From Polytrichum commune (lineage: Eukaryota; Streptophyta; Polytrichopsida; Polytrichales; Polytrichaceae): a stretch of DNA of 64,000 nucleotides. Shown in pieces: positions 1 through 13,249 of the stretch. Position 1 is the first letter of the stretch; each line of letters starts with the position of its first letter. The DNA is taken from NCBI GenBank assembly GCA_950295325.1, contig OX485803.1, positions 75,159,554-75,223,553 of the forward strand, in the 5' to 3' direction. Position numbers and translations under genes: made by a program. The notes below the pieces were generated by a model. That model made no database searches. It was not told the DNA's origin and worked only from the letters and a program-made list of their open reading frames with translations.

Positions 1-1428
1 AAGGATTTGTAAGCATATTATCATGACAAATCAAAGTTGTGCCAAATGTTGGTATTTTGATTCTCTTCTTGGAAAAGTGCTCCCTCAATTGAAAATAATA
101 ATCCTCATTGGAGACCTTTCTCCTGTTCAATGAACGCAGAGAACTGGCTGCTAGTTGTAAATGAACCGGTTGAGTTTGCGGGATAATGAGTTGAAATTCA
201 AGACTTCAGGAATTGTACCTAACAATCTAGAGAAATGTAGAGAGAATACTTCAAATATTAAAGAAAATTTGAAAGATGTCCACATGCAGTCAGTTGTATT
301 TAGAAACACTAGGGTACTGAGGTTTTGAAGTAACATCTTTTTTTGGTGACACTTATTTCTAATATTCAAGTTGTCGACAAGTGAGTGCAATGGTGCCATC
401 AAGTAAGTCATTGTTAAAACGGATTAATCATATGTGGCATTACGTTGGAAATAGCAAAGGAGGCATAACACCTTATGTTGCATCATGGATAACCGTGATC
501 AACATTAGGCCAACAGGCTCACATTCATGCCGGTACTTCGACAAAGGAGTTGTTTTTTCTTTTCTTTTTATAAAATAACACCACTTTAGCCATTCCTATT
601 CATAATGGTGTAAGAAGGATGCAAGAACAATTTTAGAAGTGCTCCGACTTTGGCAATCACATTGGCTAATTGCAGATTTATCCACTAACAAAGCAATGGA
701 AGAAGTGATCCACCACACCTTCATTTAATAGAAGATCCTCACCCGCATTAAGGTTGGTTTGGGGTGATTATCACTTAGCAATCCAACATTAATAGACCCC
801 CCTCCCCCCCCCCCAAAAGGATACTAAAAGGCTCTTTCCTTAAGACAAATTTATGAATTTTTGTTGGTTTCATACGAATTTATTATTTTCGTTAAATTCT
901 TTCTATAGACTTTGTATAGATTTTTTAATTTGTGATTTTTTTTTGAAATTTTTCCAAGCTACTTAACCTTCTTGAAATAGCAAAAGTTTTTGAAAGCGAC
1001 ACCTTGAAGCCTCAATATCTTAGGATCTCAACTAATTATGTCCAAAACTCGCCCTGGGCACTTCTCCCTTTGTAATGAAACATTTTTGTGCATAAGCATG
1101 AACAAGCGCAAACTTGAAATCAAAAAATAGTCATCCCCCTAGAATAGTAAATGTGATGTTTAAGATTTTGATTATTTCTCTTACTTTTCACTTTCCAACA
1201 TAGCCCACTAACCTTCACCCCTTGCACTTGTATCCCTTGCTTGGTTCATGCCGAACCACATTCCACCTCAGTGATGAATTTACCACCAATAATATTTTTG
1301 TGACCATCTTGAGAAGTCTGGATTCAACAAAGTGGGACAGCATGATAATTGTTACCGTATTAGTTTAAAGTATAAAGTTTAATAAACTATAAAGTAATAT
1401 TATGAGAGTTACCATAAAAGTTTCATAA
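1..1428. other. Spacer, no gene; degenerate repeat fragments
   Basis: No convincing coding region. Positions about 140-240 (AACCGGTTGAGTTT core) and about 1010-1060 resemble two parts of the element interior at 6676-6900, so this is probably a diverged relative of that repeat. A C-rich run lies at 797-815. Confidence 0.4.
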
Positions 1429-1431
1429 TAA

Positions 1432-2591
1432 GGGCCGGTTTACGCTACGGTGGAGAAGGCCTCCGGTCGGTCAAGAATGCTTGGCCAAGACATGGTTATA
1501 TGAGGCAAATGATGGATGTGCCGGAGAAGAATTAAAGGCAATAAAATATTTCTTAAGGAGTCTTGACCGGTTGAAGTCTAAACACCTAGAGGAGAAGTCC
1601 ACCGGAGAAGTCCACCGGTGAAGAGAAGTTCACCTAATGGTGAAGATTTTTTGTGATAAAAAACCATAATTCTCTACATTCACATTGTATCAAAAGATTT
1701 CAACAAGAATTGTGTAATATAATGTTCAATTTTATTCAAAAGATAATGAAAATTGCCAAATTGCCAATTGTCAAGTTTGGCCCATGTAGGAAATAAATGT
1801 CTCCTTGGGTGTTTAAGAATGAAGAGGGGAAAACCCATACACATTGGACAAAGCACTACTCTTTGGTATTATTTAAGACATGTTCTCCTCGTAATCATCC
1901 TCATCAATTTCTCTCTTCTTATCTTTGATCTTCAATCCTGGATAAACGAAGAAGAGAGATTTTATGCTCTCTTATGATCTTTATGGTTTTGAAGTATTTT
2001 ATCGTTTCAACTATGGCGATACAAAAAACCATCATGTATCACCATAATGCTTCAATTATGATGATGGCATATTTTTTGTTTGGGAGCAAGGAGAGGGTGG
2101 TGTGGAAATTTGACCAACCAAGTGGATATGTGTCACAATTTCTTCTTGGATCATATAATGCAAAAATGTTCAAAGATAGTGTACGGGTGAGTAAGCCTAC
2201 TTTTTTTATTTATGTCATTTGCTTGGACCCATGTTGAGTAAGAAAGATACAAAATTAAGACTTTGTATTCCAATAGAGTGTATGGTGAAATCTACGGTCC
2301 ATATCTGTTTTTGAAAATTAATTTTTTATTGTGTTGGGCTTCTCCGGAGGAGGAGTTTCTTGTCTGGCCTCAAGAGCACGCTCAAGAGGCCGGAGAAGCC
2401 CAACTCCAAAAAGTGCCGCCATGTAGGCGGCCATGTCATTTTATCATCCATGAGAAAAGTTCACCACCATTGTTTTCTTCACCTAGTGTAAACACCCACC
2501 AGTCAAGAGTTGCATTTTCGACCAATCACAATTGAGAAACGCCCTTTTTTTCATGACCGGTGGACTTCTCCACAGTAGTGTAAACCGGCCC
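1432..2591 (+). mobile_element. PIF/Harbinger transposon, internally deleted long copy
   Basis: This 1160-bp element has terminal inverted repeats that start GGGCCGGTTTACRCTACGGT and continue to GGAGAAG; the right end is their reverse complement with one or two changes. It is flanked by the 3-bp duplication TAA (1429-1431 and 2592-2594), the signature of PIF/Harbinger (Tourist) elements. About 770 bp (roughly 1553-2322) are absent from the two short copies at 19198 and 22315, and this interior holds a transposase remnant. It is therefore closer to the parent element than the short copies, though still non-autonomous. The centre (2333-2406) is a near palindrome with a ~30-bp core. Confidence 0.85.
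1974..2285 (+). pseudogene. PIF/Harbinger transposase N-terminal remnant
   Basis: Reading about 1974-2200 in one frame and then, after a run of seven T (2201-2207), in the next frame gives a protein ending in FKDSVRVSKPTF, then YLCHLLGP, KKDTKLR and IPIE. This is the usual order at the start of plant Harbinger transposases: F(R/K)..(F/V)R(M/V)S..TF.(Y/F)LC, then L.P.L..(K/Q)DT..R..I..E. The catalytic DDE half is missing. The single-base slip at the T run and the truncation mean the protein is dead. The assignment agrees with the TAA target duplications of the surrounding element. Confidence 0.7.
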
Positions 2592-2594
2592 TAA

Positions 2595-5500
2595 GATGAT
2601 AGAGTGTTGTTGCCCGGCGCCTATGTGGGATGGCACACTTACCGAACATGTCATTATTGCACCAACTTCGATAGCCATGAATGAAGACCATAGTCAAAAT
2701 TGAAAATTAGGCGGACTCTACAATGCCTAGGCTTACCCTCCTATATTGAGAATGAATGAGAAGGCAATCATTTTAAAACTATATCTTCAAACATGCATTC
2801 TCATCAATGTCAAAATTGTGGGTTTCTCTTCTTGGTCTTGAGAAATTTGAATAGAGACAACCTGTACACTGTGGTAGACTTGCCTTATTTAGATATTAGA
2901 ATGTATAATTTCTAACGCATGTGTACATATTCATTTTCAAATTGTGCATATTCGAAGAAAATCGTGGAAGAAAATTTACAATAGTAGAAAACTATGCCAA
3001 AAAGAACCGCCGCCAATTCTTTTGACCAGCCTGTTATGCAATTGCTAAACAACTTCAGATTTTTTTGGGGGTTTGGCGACTGAAAGTATAGGAATTTGGG
3101 GGCGTGTAGTATGCTGTTGGAAAGGTCTTGAAAGTGCCTTTCCAACGGTATATTACATGACCCAACAAAAATTAAATTGCAGCCGCAAAACAAAAATTAA
3201 AAATCTGCAGTCGTTCAACAACTGCAGATCAGGCTGGTCAGAAGAACCGCAACCAATTTTGATTGCAGTTTTTTGGGACATAGTTTTCTAGTGACATTAC
3301 GAGTAAATGACCTTGGGATTTCAAAAGACTTTCATCACGGCACTAGAAATTGTAAGCTTGGAGTCATTTGTGTTTCTCAAATGAATATGCTATTGTGTTT
3401 GTGTAATTTTTACTTTGTTCTAGGATCCCTATATATGCCAAAATGTTATAAGTAATTAACCAATTATATGCTAGTATTCCATACAACTCTCACTATAGAA
3501 CGCTATGAAGTGCATGCTCTCCTTAAAGAATTCATTTGACACACACTAGTCCCAAGTGGCATGGTTGAATCTAGCCCGTGAAGTTAGTCAAGTATGTTGA
3601 AACCACAGATTTCTTGGGCATAGGTTATATAGTATTAATAAAATGTTTACTAATTGATTTCTTTTTCCATGGCCACCCATTACAAGCACTCAAATCTTCA
3701 ATATATAAAAGATCTTTTAAGATGACATCACTAAAAGTATAACCACAAACAAATGGTTCTATTTGATTTTAAATGAAAATTTATAGACCTTACGTATTTT
3801 GATCTCCAGTTGTTTATATATATTCCTTGAATTCATGCTACTATTGAGGGGTCCATTTGAAAATAAAAGGAAATATCATTTGATCTATTAATAGAATTAT
3901 TTCAAACTATCTCAACTTCACGCATATTGTTCCTTCAATTTAAGTTGCTTTATCTTCAAGAAAAGTTTTTATATATCTTTAAAAAACACAATTTTAGTAC
4001 CTTCCAAAAAAACCGTACGATATTTTAAATGAGTGTGCAATTTTGAACCTTACATAACATTATTCCAATTCATAATAGTGTTTGGTGGGACTCACAGTAT
4101 TCCATGGAATATTTTCCATATTCATACTAAATGTTCAATGGATATTGTCAATCCCATAAAACAATGTTATGGATTTGAATAATGTTATGTAAATTTTAAA
4201 ACTATGGTATAGTATAGAAGTGGTTCAATTTACCATACTTGCACTATTGAAAGAACAATTCAAATCGCAAGGTTTATTATATAGAAGTAAAAATAGAATG
4301 AGAATGTTTCAAGAGAAATCGGTGTCCATATTAGTGTAATTTGTAATTTGATTTCCCATGTACTCGGATTTGCATGAACCCTTACACGGTCAAATTGTAG
4401 GGATCGCATGCTCCGGATGTGGTGTTCCCACTACACTCATAATAGTAATGTGACTCACCCTAGGCAACCCTAAAGTGTGGCCCGAAGTATAGATTTGTCG
4501 CCAATGTTACATTTTTAGTGGGAAATTAAGCTCAAATGTAATCTTACAATAGTAATCTAACTCAATGTGGCTCGCTTCCACTGTGTGGTTTGATGGTCTA
4601 CAAGATTATGGTTGAGCTTCCATAACATTATCAAGTAGTGTGCGTTCGTTCATGTGGGTTTAAGAATATAACCATGGGACGCCACAACTAGTGCAAATTC
4701 GATGCAGATCCATAAGATCACTATGCCTAAATTAGATCATTCTAAGCACCCAATCTTTTTTGAAGTGTTTGGAATAGGTGCAATAATCAAGATACGTGTC
4801 AAGAGAAGTTGCATGATGGGTGCTTGCCATTGGAGGAATTGCATGGTCTCACCAAAGTTAGTTATTGATGATTTCACAAATTTGGATGAAGAGGAGGGGA
4901 GGACATAACATTATTAAACAATGTGCGTTCATTCATGTGGGCCATGAGAATATAATCATGAGATGCCGCAGCTAGTGCAAATGGTATTGCACACCCCTTC
5001 CCATTCAATAGACCACTAAAATCAGAGGCTCTTCAAGGTGGTCACCTGCTTTCATTTCAGGCGCCTATGTTTTGGTGTATCGTTTGCCTTCTAATTTGTA
5101 GTTTGTCAAGTGTCGCTTGAATTTTGAGTATGGTATTGGCTTGCAGTGCCTCAAAGGATGAGAGCAATTGCTCGCTCTCAAGCTTAAGCTCAAGAGTGGA
5201 CCCGTTCTTCATTGCAATACTTTGAAGCATCCCTTACGGTTGCAGTGGGGGACATGGATATTGATACTGCACTCCTTATGAAGTTGAGGAAATTCATTGA
5301 AGAGGAATGCATGGCGGGCTTGTGCTCTATGGAGTGTGGTGGAGCATTAACACACTAACATTTTCAAAGTGGTTCTTAAGGGAAATTTTAGTAGTCTACT
5401 AGTATTGAACAAGAAAATTAAGGTATGATTGGGGTGGGATGAAAGTCCTCTTACTAGTCACGTGGTTTCTTGCAAGAGGTTGTTGTTGAGGGAGGTCATG

Positions 5501-6593
5501 CAAGTCACTGTTGCATGTGTTGTTGGATGGCAATGTCATGGACCTTGTGTCTCTCAATTTGCCACCAACGCCTCTCATGTGTATTCCATGTCGTCGTTGT
5601 AGGTTGCAGGAGGTAGCCCACGGGTAGATCACTCCATTGTCAAGTTGAACACCACGTGTGACCAAAAAAAATCTTCTTTTGGTAAGTTGCACCACCAAAA
5701 TGGGTCAAAATTTTATCAATTTTTTTTCATGAGTAGATATACACAATACCTATGACGTGGTAACTAAATTTGATGATTTGTTTTTTTCATAAAACATACC
5801 ATTTCTAACTAGAATGACACAGAATTGAACTAAAACAATTACTAAAAAAATAAAGATGACTAAAAATTTCAAATAAGTATACAAAAGATACTATCAATGG
5901 TTATGTATATGTAGAAAAAATATCATAAATTTTAAAATTATATATGGCATGTAATATAGGAGTAGCAAACTTTGTCCGCACATGGTGTCAACTTGACAAT
6001 GAAGTGACCTCCCCGTGAGGTAGCCTAGCCTCCTCCCGACACTCCTCAACTTTTGCCAACGAGGAGGCCTCCGCCTAGCCTGCCAATACCAATACCCGGG
6101 TCCCCCTTACATTCAGGTGGGGGGTGTCTGGGGCTACAATGGACTACACTGCCCTTACGTAACAATACCTCGTATTAATAAATGAATTTGGCTTGTGGGT
6201 TTTCCAAGTGCACCACAACACCCTCCCCCCTCCCCAATTAATCAAAATCCCAATAATGCACCCAGAAAAGTATCCAAATAACACATGTCTATTTTAAATA
6301 GCACATGTCTAATTTAAATGGCACCAGGTACTCGTGAGTGAGTCTTTGCTTGCATGTGTCATCAACACGCTGATAAGTTACATGTCTGCAATGGGCCAGG
6401 TTCCAAATGGTCTCGAATATTACAAATATGATACCAACTTGGACCAGTGTGACTCAGAAATGGCTTATGGGGAAGTGATCAGGTGACCATTTCCATCGTA
6501 TTCAAGGTTTGGCCACCGGTAAATATCACACATATTAAGTTGCCATCTTTTGCTTGAATCCAGAGATGTGATTGCACATGAGAAGGATATGGC
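2595..6593. other. AT-rich spacer, no gene recognised
   Basis: I see no gene with recognisable domains. It contains a loose inverted repeat (about 4050-4075 against 4165-4192, ACATAACATTATTC type) that may be an old MITE, and a direct repeat at 4621/4904 listed separately. Short open frames elsewhere have no family resemblance and no start context. Confidence 0.4.
4621..4986. repeat. Direct repeat, two ~83-bp copies 283 bp apart
   Basis: Copies at about 4621-4703 and 4904-4986 share CATAACATTAT, then GTGTGCGTTC/GTGCGTTC, TTCATGTGGG, GAATATAA and CTAGTGCAAAT with about 15-20% difference. The spacing is too short for an intact retroelement. It could be an old local duplication or the eroded ends of a small element. 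Confidence 0.5.
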
Positions 6594-7161
6594 AACTATA
6601 CTAAATAGTCCTATGATTGTGGGCGGAAAATTAACGTGGGCCACACTAATTCAATGTGGGTTCAAGACTATGATCGGGGAGAACCGGCAGTTAGTTATAG
6701 ATGAACCGGTTGAGTTTGAGAAATAACTGGTTGAAGTTTAGGACTGCAAGTTAATTACCGAATCATTTTAGAGGAATCTATAAATATACCCTGTTTTAAT
6801 AAATTAAAACCGAAGGATGTCAACTTGTAACCGGTTGGACTTGCAAGCACTAGGATATCAACCGATTATGCCCAAAAATCTCCCCAATTATTGGTTCAAG
6901 ACCCTAGGTTTTCCCTTAAGTCTTTGCGAAGACTTCGGCCAACACATTGAATACTAATTATAGAAAAATAGCATAAAATAAAAGAATCGCCCACATTAAT
7001 TTTCTAGAAAAACAATTTTCTGTGGCCCGTGCTAATTTTCTAATATAAATTTAGTGTGGGTTGAAAATTGACGTGGCCTACATCAGATCTCATTATAACA
7101 AATTAGCAAGGGCTCTAGAAAATTAATGTGGGCCATAGTTGTAGGACTATTTAATGTAGTT
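6594..7161. mobile_element. MITE-like element with ~22-bp terminal inverted repeats
   Basis: The left end AACTATACTAAATAGTCCTA (6594) is answered by its near reverse complement ending at 7161 (TAGGACTATTTAATGTAGTT). Inside, GGGCC-type motifs and variants of GAAAATTAAYGTGGG recur on both strands, giving a partly palindromic interior. Around 6676-6870 the interior contains an ACCGGTTGAGTTT stretch that also appears near 150 and 13900. No coding capacity is seen, and no convincing target duplication, so the superfamily is unassigned. Confidence 0.5.
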
Positions 7162-8855
7162 ACACGTAGTTGTGTGCCTTACCCAAAAAGACCCTAATAG
7201 ATTCTTGCCTAACATGAGCATGCTTTGAATGTAAGAATTTAGGGTTAGTTTTAGACACACTTGAGTTGTGATCAACATGTTGAGAATTCATATTTTACTC
7301 GTATAAAGTACATGTTAATATTCTATTCAATGATCAACACAATCTAACAAAAAAGTGAGGCAATCTAATAATTGTAAGTATGCTCAAAGATTTAAGAGGA
7401 GGATTATAGTTGTGGTCAACCATAAATTAGAATGATAAGTGTCAAAACATTGTTCGTCCCCTTATAGAAGGGATCCCTAACATAAATATCTTTGACCACA
7501 AATGCAAGGATAATGGACCATCGTAGCCATTCTTAAGGTTGAATACAAATGGAAGGTTTTCACAGTCTCGTTTCTTCCCAAGGATTCTAAACATGAGCCG
7601 ATTGTTTGTTAAGGTATCCAAGTTTCTAAATTGAGATGTGAAAATTAAGATGATAACAACAAAATCAATTGGGAATCAAATGTTAATACAACTTAAGGAA
7701 GGTCGGTGTGTATGTTTGACAAAGTTTTTGCAAGTTTTTCACTTTTGACATGCAAAAACTTGCACACAAAAAAAATGCACGTCAATTGATATGCACAATT
7801 TAGAACTTGACACGTACTAGGACTTGTGAAGAAAAAAACCACATATCAATTAACATGCTAAAAATTGAAATGATATGTACTACTAGGCAAATTAAGTATT
7901 ATAAATTGTTGAATAATTTGGCCCATCAGATGTTGAAGAGTGATGCTTTGGTTGGTTGAATATTGGGTTAATTTTGAGGCGTCTCAACTTGACATTGGGG
8001 TGATTTGAGGTAGAAAGAGCTTGTGCGAAGAAAAAAATTGTTTACATACCTTAAGGTATAGCATTATGTTGTGGATGCATAGATGACCACATTTGTCGTT
8101 GCCCAAGTGCTAAAACATATCTATGGACGTAACAGTATCCACCATGTATTCGTTCACCCCTCATAAATTTTGCAATGCAACGCATATCCACCTAACGAAT
8201 ACGAAGTGTTCATATTTACGTTTATGCACCTTGTTTTTACAGGAGTCTAGATGGAAAATTCGATAAGGTTGAAATACCAACACCGACCAGTGGCCATCTT
8301 AGACCCAAGGTAGGATTATGTCCTAAACCTCATGAACCCCTGGAGGCGGATATAAAAAGTATTTCGTACGTTTCTGAAGACCTGATCCACTCTTCATGAC
8401 ACCCATTACACTGCCGGAAACTTAGGACCTAACGATGTGTATCTCAGGTCGATAGTACTCTGGATATGCCAAGTATACATGAGATAGCACGAAGTTCATT
8501 ACGTCGTTCCCTAGACGGATTTTTAAATTATTCAAGTCGCGAATATCCTTATGCTTCATCTCAATCTCCTTCTTAAACTAATTATAAAAAACTGTGACCG
8601 GTTTCTTAATTGTCCCACTCCCTTAAGATGACATCGTTTTTATAAGCTTATTGATCTCCAGACACACGTAAACTTATGAAACACAATATTTGTTTAGTTT
8701 ACTTGCGTCTATGATATGACATTCTAGAAATATACATTTCAAAATACCCTCTTGCAATGTGTTTGTGGATAAATTGGACACCCCCCGAGGTAGAGTCTGC
8801 TCCCCAAACGACGTAGGCGCGTCCATCCATTGAGACAAATTAGGATCTAACTTAG
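7162..8855. other. Spacer, no gene recognised
   Basis: No coding region with family resemblance on either strand. The last part (about 8760-8855) borders the decayed minus-strand coding relic and may be its 3' end. Confidence 0.35.
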
Positions 8856-9179
8856 TTCATTCTCTGTGTATCCCATCTACATTGTGCATGGTTCGAATAA
8901 CTTTTGTCACGGTGATACAAAAGTTGTCGCCAAGATACATCCCAATTTCGTCCATTGCTTGTTGAATCTCCAGAAACAATGGGGTTGAACCTTGGCATGT
9001 CAAATCTGCCGGAGTCGGTTTTGACGGCTTCTCAGTAGACTGTTGTGGTAATCCCTCTGATTGGCCAACTTCATTGGATATTGGAACATGCGTTTCTTCG
9101 GCCTCAGCCATAGGCATGGTAGGGGCCTGCCCGGTCTTCAAAGGACTAATAAAACTGTAAGGACATTTTCCAATCTTAC

Positions 9180-10153
9180 TGTCGCGCACCTCTCCATGAG
9201 GAGTGCCCGAAACACCATGGGCACGAGGGGGACCCCGGAGTGACACCCGGGACTTGTGGCGCCGTTGGTGAGAGGGCCCAAGTGATCCTAGTGTGGACGA
9301 GGGCCCCGGGCGTTGGGAACGCCTCCCACCCACGAAGACTAGGAGGCATGAGGGTAAGGCCAAGAGCTATGCGTAGCTCATGGCGTGGTGATTCTAGAAC
9401 GCTCAAGAACACCTCAATCGGAGGTGTGAGCTAGGAGTTATGGCCATTTGAGTGGGGCGTTGTCCCGGGACAGCGCCCTAGTACAGCAGTGCCTGCGAGT
9501 GATTCCCGGGACTGCCAAGGTTCAAACAGGCATAACTTCCTCAATAATTGCCCAAATGAGGCAAGTGAGGAGTCCATCAACTTCTACATGAAGTGTAGAT
9601 GAAGATGGAGTGGTTGGTTGTTAGCATCAGACATCATACAAGGAAGTTATGATGGTCTGAAGCTGCTGGGGGCTTGTAGGCCCAGCGGCTAAAGGAAAAT
9701 GTCTACTTGGCCCCAACTCTTGGTTGAGAGACAAGAGGTCTCTTGACGGTGGGGTAGGGGCCCCGCGTAGAGTCCTAGAGGCTTATATGGGTGAGGTGGT
9801 GTGGCCTCACCCACCTGAGGCCGAATGGCACGGCCTCCATGGGCTTTGGCCCAATGTATGGCCATAGTGGCCTAGTATGCTTCGGGTTGTTGTAGTGTTG
9901 CTCCGGCAATGCGATGATCAACATAAGATGGGACTTCCATGGATGGAAGTCCACATCTAAGGATTGGTTACCGATTAAGGGGGTGAGTCCTGAAAGCAAA
10001 GTAGGAGGGTTGGTTCCCCTTCTATGAACTATAAGGTCCGGGGTAGGAAGAGCTAACCATTAGCATGGCGGTATGCGAAGGGTTAGCGCTCGTAACCTTT
10101 GCTAGAAAGGAAAATTGGCAAGATTGCTAAGGGGGCTAGCAAGGGTTGCGACA
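9180..10153 (-). mobile_element. Solo LTR, 974 bp, minus orientation
   Basis: The unit begins TGTCGCGCACC and ends GGGTTGCGACA on the plus strand, so it has the TG...CA ends of an LTR with a short inverted repeat TGTCGC/GCGACA. It is flanked by an exact 5-bp duplication CTTAC (9175-9179 and 10154-10158). It is the reverse complement, with scattered changes, of the unit at 12275-13249. No second LTR, primer-binding site or gag-pol is adjacent, so it is best read as a solo LTR left by recombination between the two LTRs of a full element. Orientation is taken from the CATATAAGCC TATA-like motif, which here reads on the minus strand near 9785. Confidence 0.8.
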
Positions 10154-12274
10154 CTTACCTTCTATTCCAAAATTGAATTCCGTAATTTGATTTACAATTG
10201 GAACATTGATTTTAATGACTACATTCGCGGTATCAAGAGGATTGTTATCATGTAACATTGCCTCCTCTATAGGTGACTTAGTGTCTCCAAATATTTCTTC
10301 GTCGTGCAACGGACATTCATCATCAACATTGGTGGTTTTTGAATTACTTGGAAATTCTCTTCCAACACAAGTTTCCCACCGTAGACGATCCACAATAACA
10401 ATGCTCAATGCAAGCTCACGTGTTGTGTTACGGATGTCATCCTGCAAATAAGCTACTTCAATGCTCCATGAAGGTGTTTCGAGTGAAACAACTTAACCTA
10501 TATCACATTTTTTTTGTTTTTAATGTCCGTGTTCACTATCCCAATTTATGACTCCAATCGGAGTAATGTAATATAACCCAGGCCCGGTCAAAGTGTTCAG
10601 GGTGCTCAGCTGCAAAATCTTGGAGTGCACGCATTTGCACAGTCTGCACCTAATCATGAATCTCGCAAACTACATCCTTACATTTGCCCTCCCGAACTTG
10701 AGCAATCAAATATATAATTTTTCATCTAAGAGTGTCATCAGTTTCATCCCCTAAGCCAATTGTAGAGAACATGAAAAATCCATAAACAATTACGAACATT
10801 GCTTTCATAATTTTGGTATTTTCATGGCAATTGTCTTCAATTGTTTTCATTGTTAAATTGTATATATGGCATGTTAATTGACGGTACACACCACTTTCAT
10901 GCAATAAGAACACCTTCATGAATAGAACAAAAATCGTTGGTTCCTTCGCAGATAGGCGGATTCGAGTAAGCATGCCATGTAAAATTTCCACCTTGAATTC
11001 TAGATATGACACATAACAATTGTCATCATTCTTCACATTCTTCATCGTGACAGTATGTACATGAAATAGTTTAAGCAACGATATTGAAATTCTATTCCAT
11101 TATAAATCACAAAGTAATAATTGGAAGGGAAAAACGTATAAGATACTTACTGTCATGGATCCAAGGCATGGCTGGTAGCTCATCAAATACCTTCATGTGT
11201 GCGTGAAGTATACGCCAAATGGGGCACCAATCTCAAAGAAATTTTTTTCGCAACATCACATTAGTTTCTTAAAATTCCCTCCTTATTCGCTAGACCTCAA
11301 CTTCTCGGTCAGTTGTTACATTTTTCAATACTTTTTGGTAATTTCTTGGAAATTTGCATAGTCGATCGTCTATTGGTGGTACGCACAAAACTGCTCAAGA
11401 TCAGGGTACGGCTCATTTGTAATTTTTTTCTTCATAAGAGACTCTAGGAATGCCGTAATGATGTCCCAAACTGCTTTGATAGTTTCGGACAAATTTTTTA
11501 GCCTCTACAAATTTTTTAATGTCAATTAAGGAGTTAAATACCTAGTCCTTGAACTTAAAATTTCATCAAGTTTTTTTTTTCCCCTAAGCTACATAACAAT
11601 CTCTTGGCACAACAACTCATTCCGGCAAGCATTGAACATCGCTTCCATCTCCGGTTGACAATCAAATGGCTTCGGAGCCCAATTGTCTTCTGCCCAATTT
11701 AGGAGGACTTCTAGAGTGGGTTCCCACATGTCGTCCCACAGAGTCATATTGGATACAATGTTTTGTAGAGTATCTTTTTAGACCCATCATTCGCAAACAC
11801 GATCATTTAATAGAGGCGCATTTGAAGAAGAAATTGGCCGGACTTCCAAGAGGACATCATCAATAGCCTTAGATACCTCATCCACTGTATCACTTAGAGG
11901 ATACTTGGCCTCACCCGTCAGTTTTAAACGGAAATGGATACGTTGTGGGACTAGGGCATCGCATTTGGATCTCGACTGCCCCGTTGAAGGATTATGGATG
12001 ATAATGGACTTCTCTTGTACGCATCCTCCCCTTGCTTTTGTCTTTCATTTCTTTAACTCTAGCGAAATTGTTTGGCCCTACTTATTTTTATACACTTGAA
12101 GGACCATTTTTTGAACCTTGGAAAATACCTTAAAAAAACCTCGACCAGTAGCACTTACTTGCGTGTTCTTCCCAGTAGGTCCAATTTGTAGTGTTTCCTA
12201 TCTCTTCTCATTCTTTGCAAAGAATTTATTTTCTTTCCCTTGTGAAGGCCCTTCTTCACCTTCGGGGGCGCTAC

Positions 12275-13249
12275 TGTCGCAACCCTTGCTAGCCCCCCCT
12301 TGACCATCTTGCCAATCTTCAATTCTAGCAAAGGTTACGAGTGGCTAACCCTTCGCATACCGCCATGCTAATGGTTAGCTTCTTTAACCCCGGACCAATA
12401 GTTCATAGGAGGGAACCAACCCTCCTACTTTGCTATCGGGACTCACCCCTTAATCGGTAACCCATTTCCCCAATGTGGACTTCCATGGATGGAAGTCCAA
12501 TCCTATGTTGATCATCGCGTTGCCGGAGCAACACTACAACAACCCGAACCATACTAGGCAACTATGGCCTCACAATAGGCCAAAGCCCATGGAGGCCTTG
12601 CCGTTCGGCCTCGGGTGGGTGAGGCCTCACCACCTCACCCATATAAGCCTCTAGGACTTCACGCGGGGCCCCTACCCCACCGTCAACCAACCTCTTGTCT
12701 CTCTACCAAGAGTTGGGGCCAAGTGGACATTTTCCTTTAGCTGCTGGGCCTAGAACCCCCCAGCAGCTTCAGACCATCATAACTTCCTTGTATGATGTCT
12801 GATCAGAACAACCAACCACTCCATCCTCATCTACGCTTCACGTAGATGCCGATGGACACCTCACTTGCTCCATTCGAGCAAGTCTTGAGGAAGTTATGCC
12901 TGTTTGAACCTTGGCAGTCCCGGGAATCCCTCCCAGGCACTGCTGTACCAGGGCGCTGTCCCGGGACAGCGCCCCACTCAAATGGCCATAACTCCTAGCT
13001 CACACCTCCGATTGAGGTGTTCTTGAGCTTTCTAGAATCACCACGCCATGAGCTACGCATAACTCATGGCCTTACCCTTGTGCCTCCTAATCTTCGTGGG
13101 TGGGAGGCGTTCCCAACGCCCGGGGCCCTCACCCACACTAGGATCACTTGGGCCCTTTCACCAACGGCGCCACAAGTCCCGGGTGTCACTCCGGGGTCCC
13201 CCTTGTGCCCATGGTGTTTCGGGCACTCCTCATGGAGAGGTGCGCGACA
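12275..13249 (+). mobile_element. Solo LTR, 975 bp, plus orientation
   Basis: The unit starts TGTCGCAACCCTTGC, ends GGTGCGCGACA, and is flanked by an exact 5-bp duplication GCTAC (12270-12274 and 13250-13254). Because its duplication differs from that of the inverted copy at 9180-10153, the two are separate insertions and not arms of one large inverted-repeat element. A TATA-like motif TATAAG lies at 12642-12647 and supports the plus orientation. Short open frames inside are GC-rich LTR sequence and not genes. Confidence 0.8.

Noticed and set aside
1753..1977. Small independent gene inside the long Harbinger copy
   Set aside because: It lies within the deleted transposon interior, upstream of the transposase remnant, and has no independent support.
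9180..13249. One large inverted-repeat transposon with 975-bp arms
   Set aside because: Each arm has its own 5-bp target duplication and TG...CA ends, which shows two separate LTR insertions.
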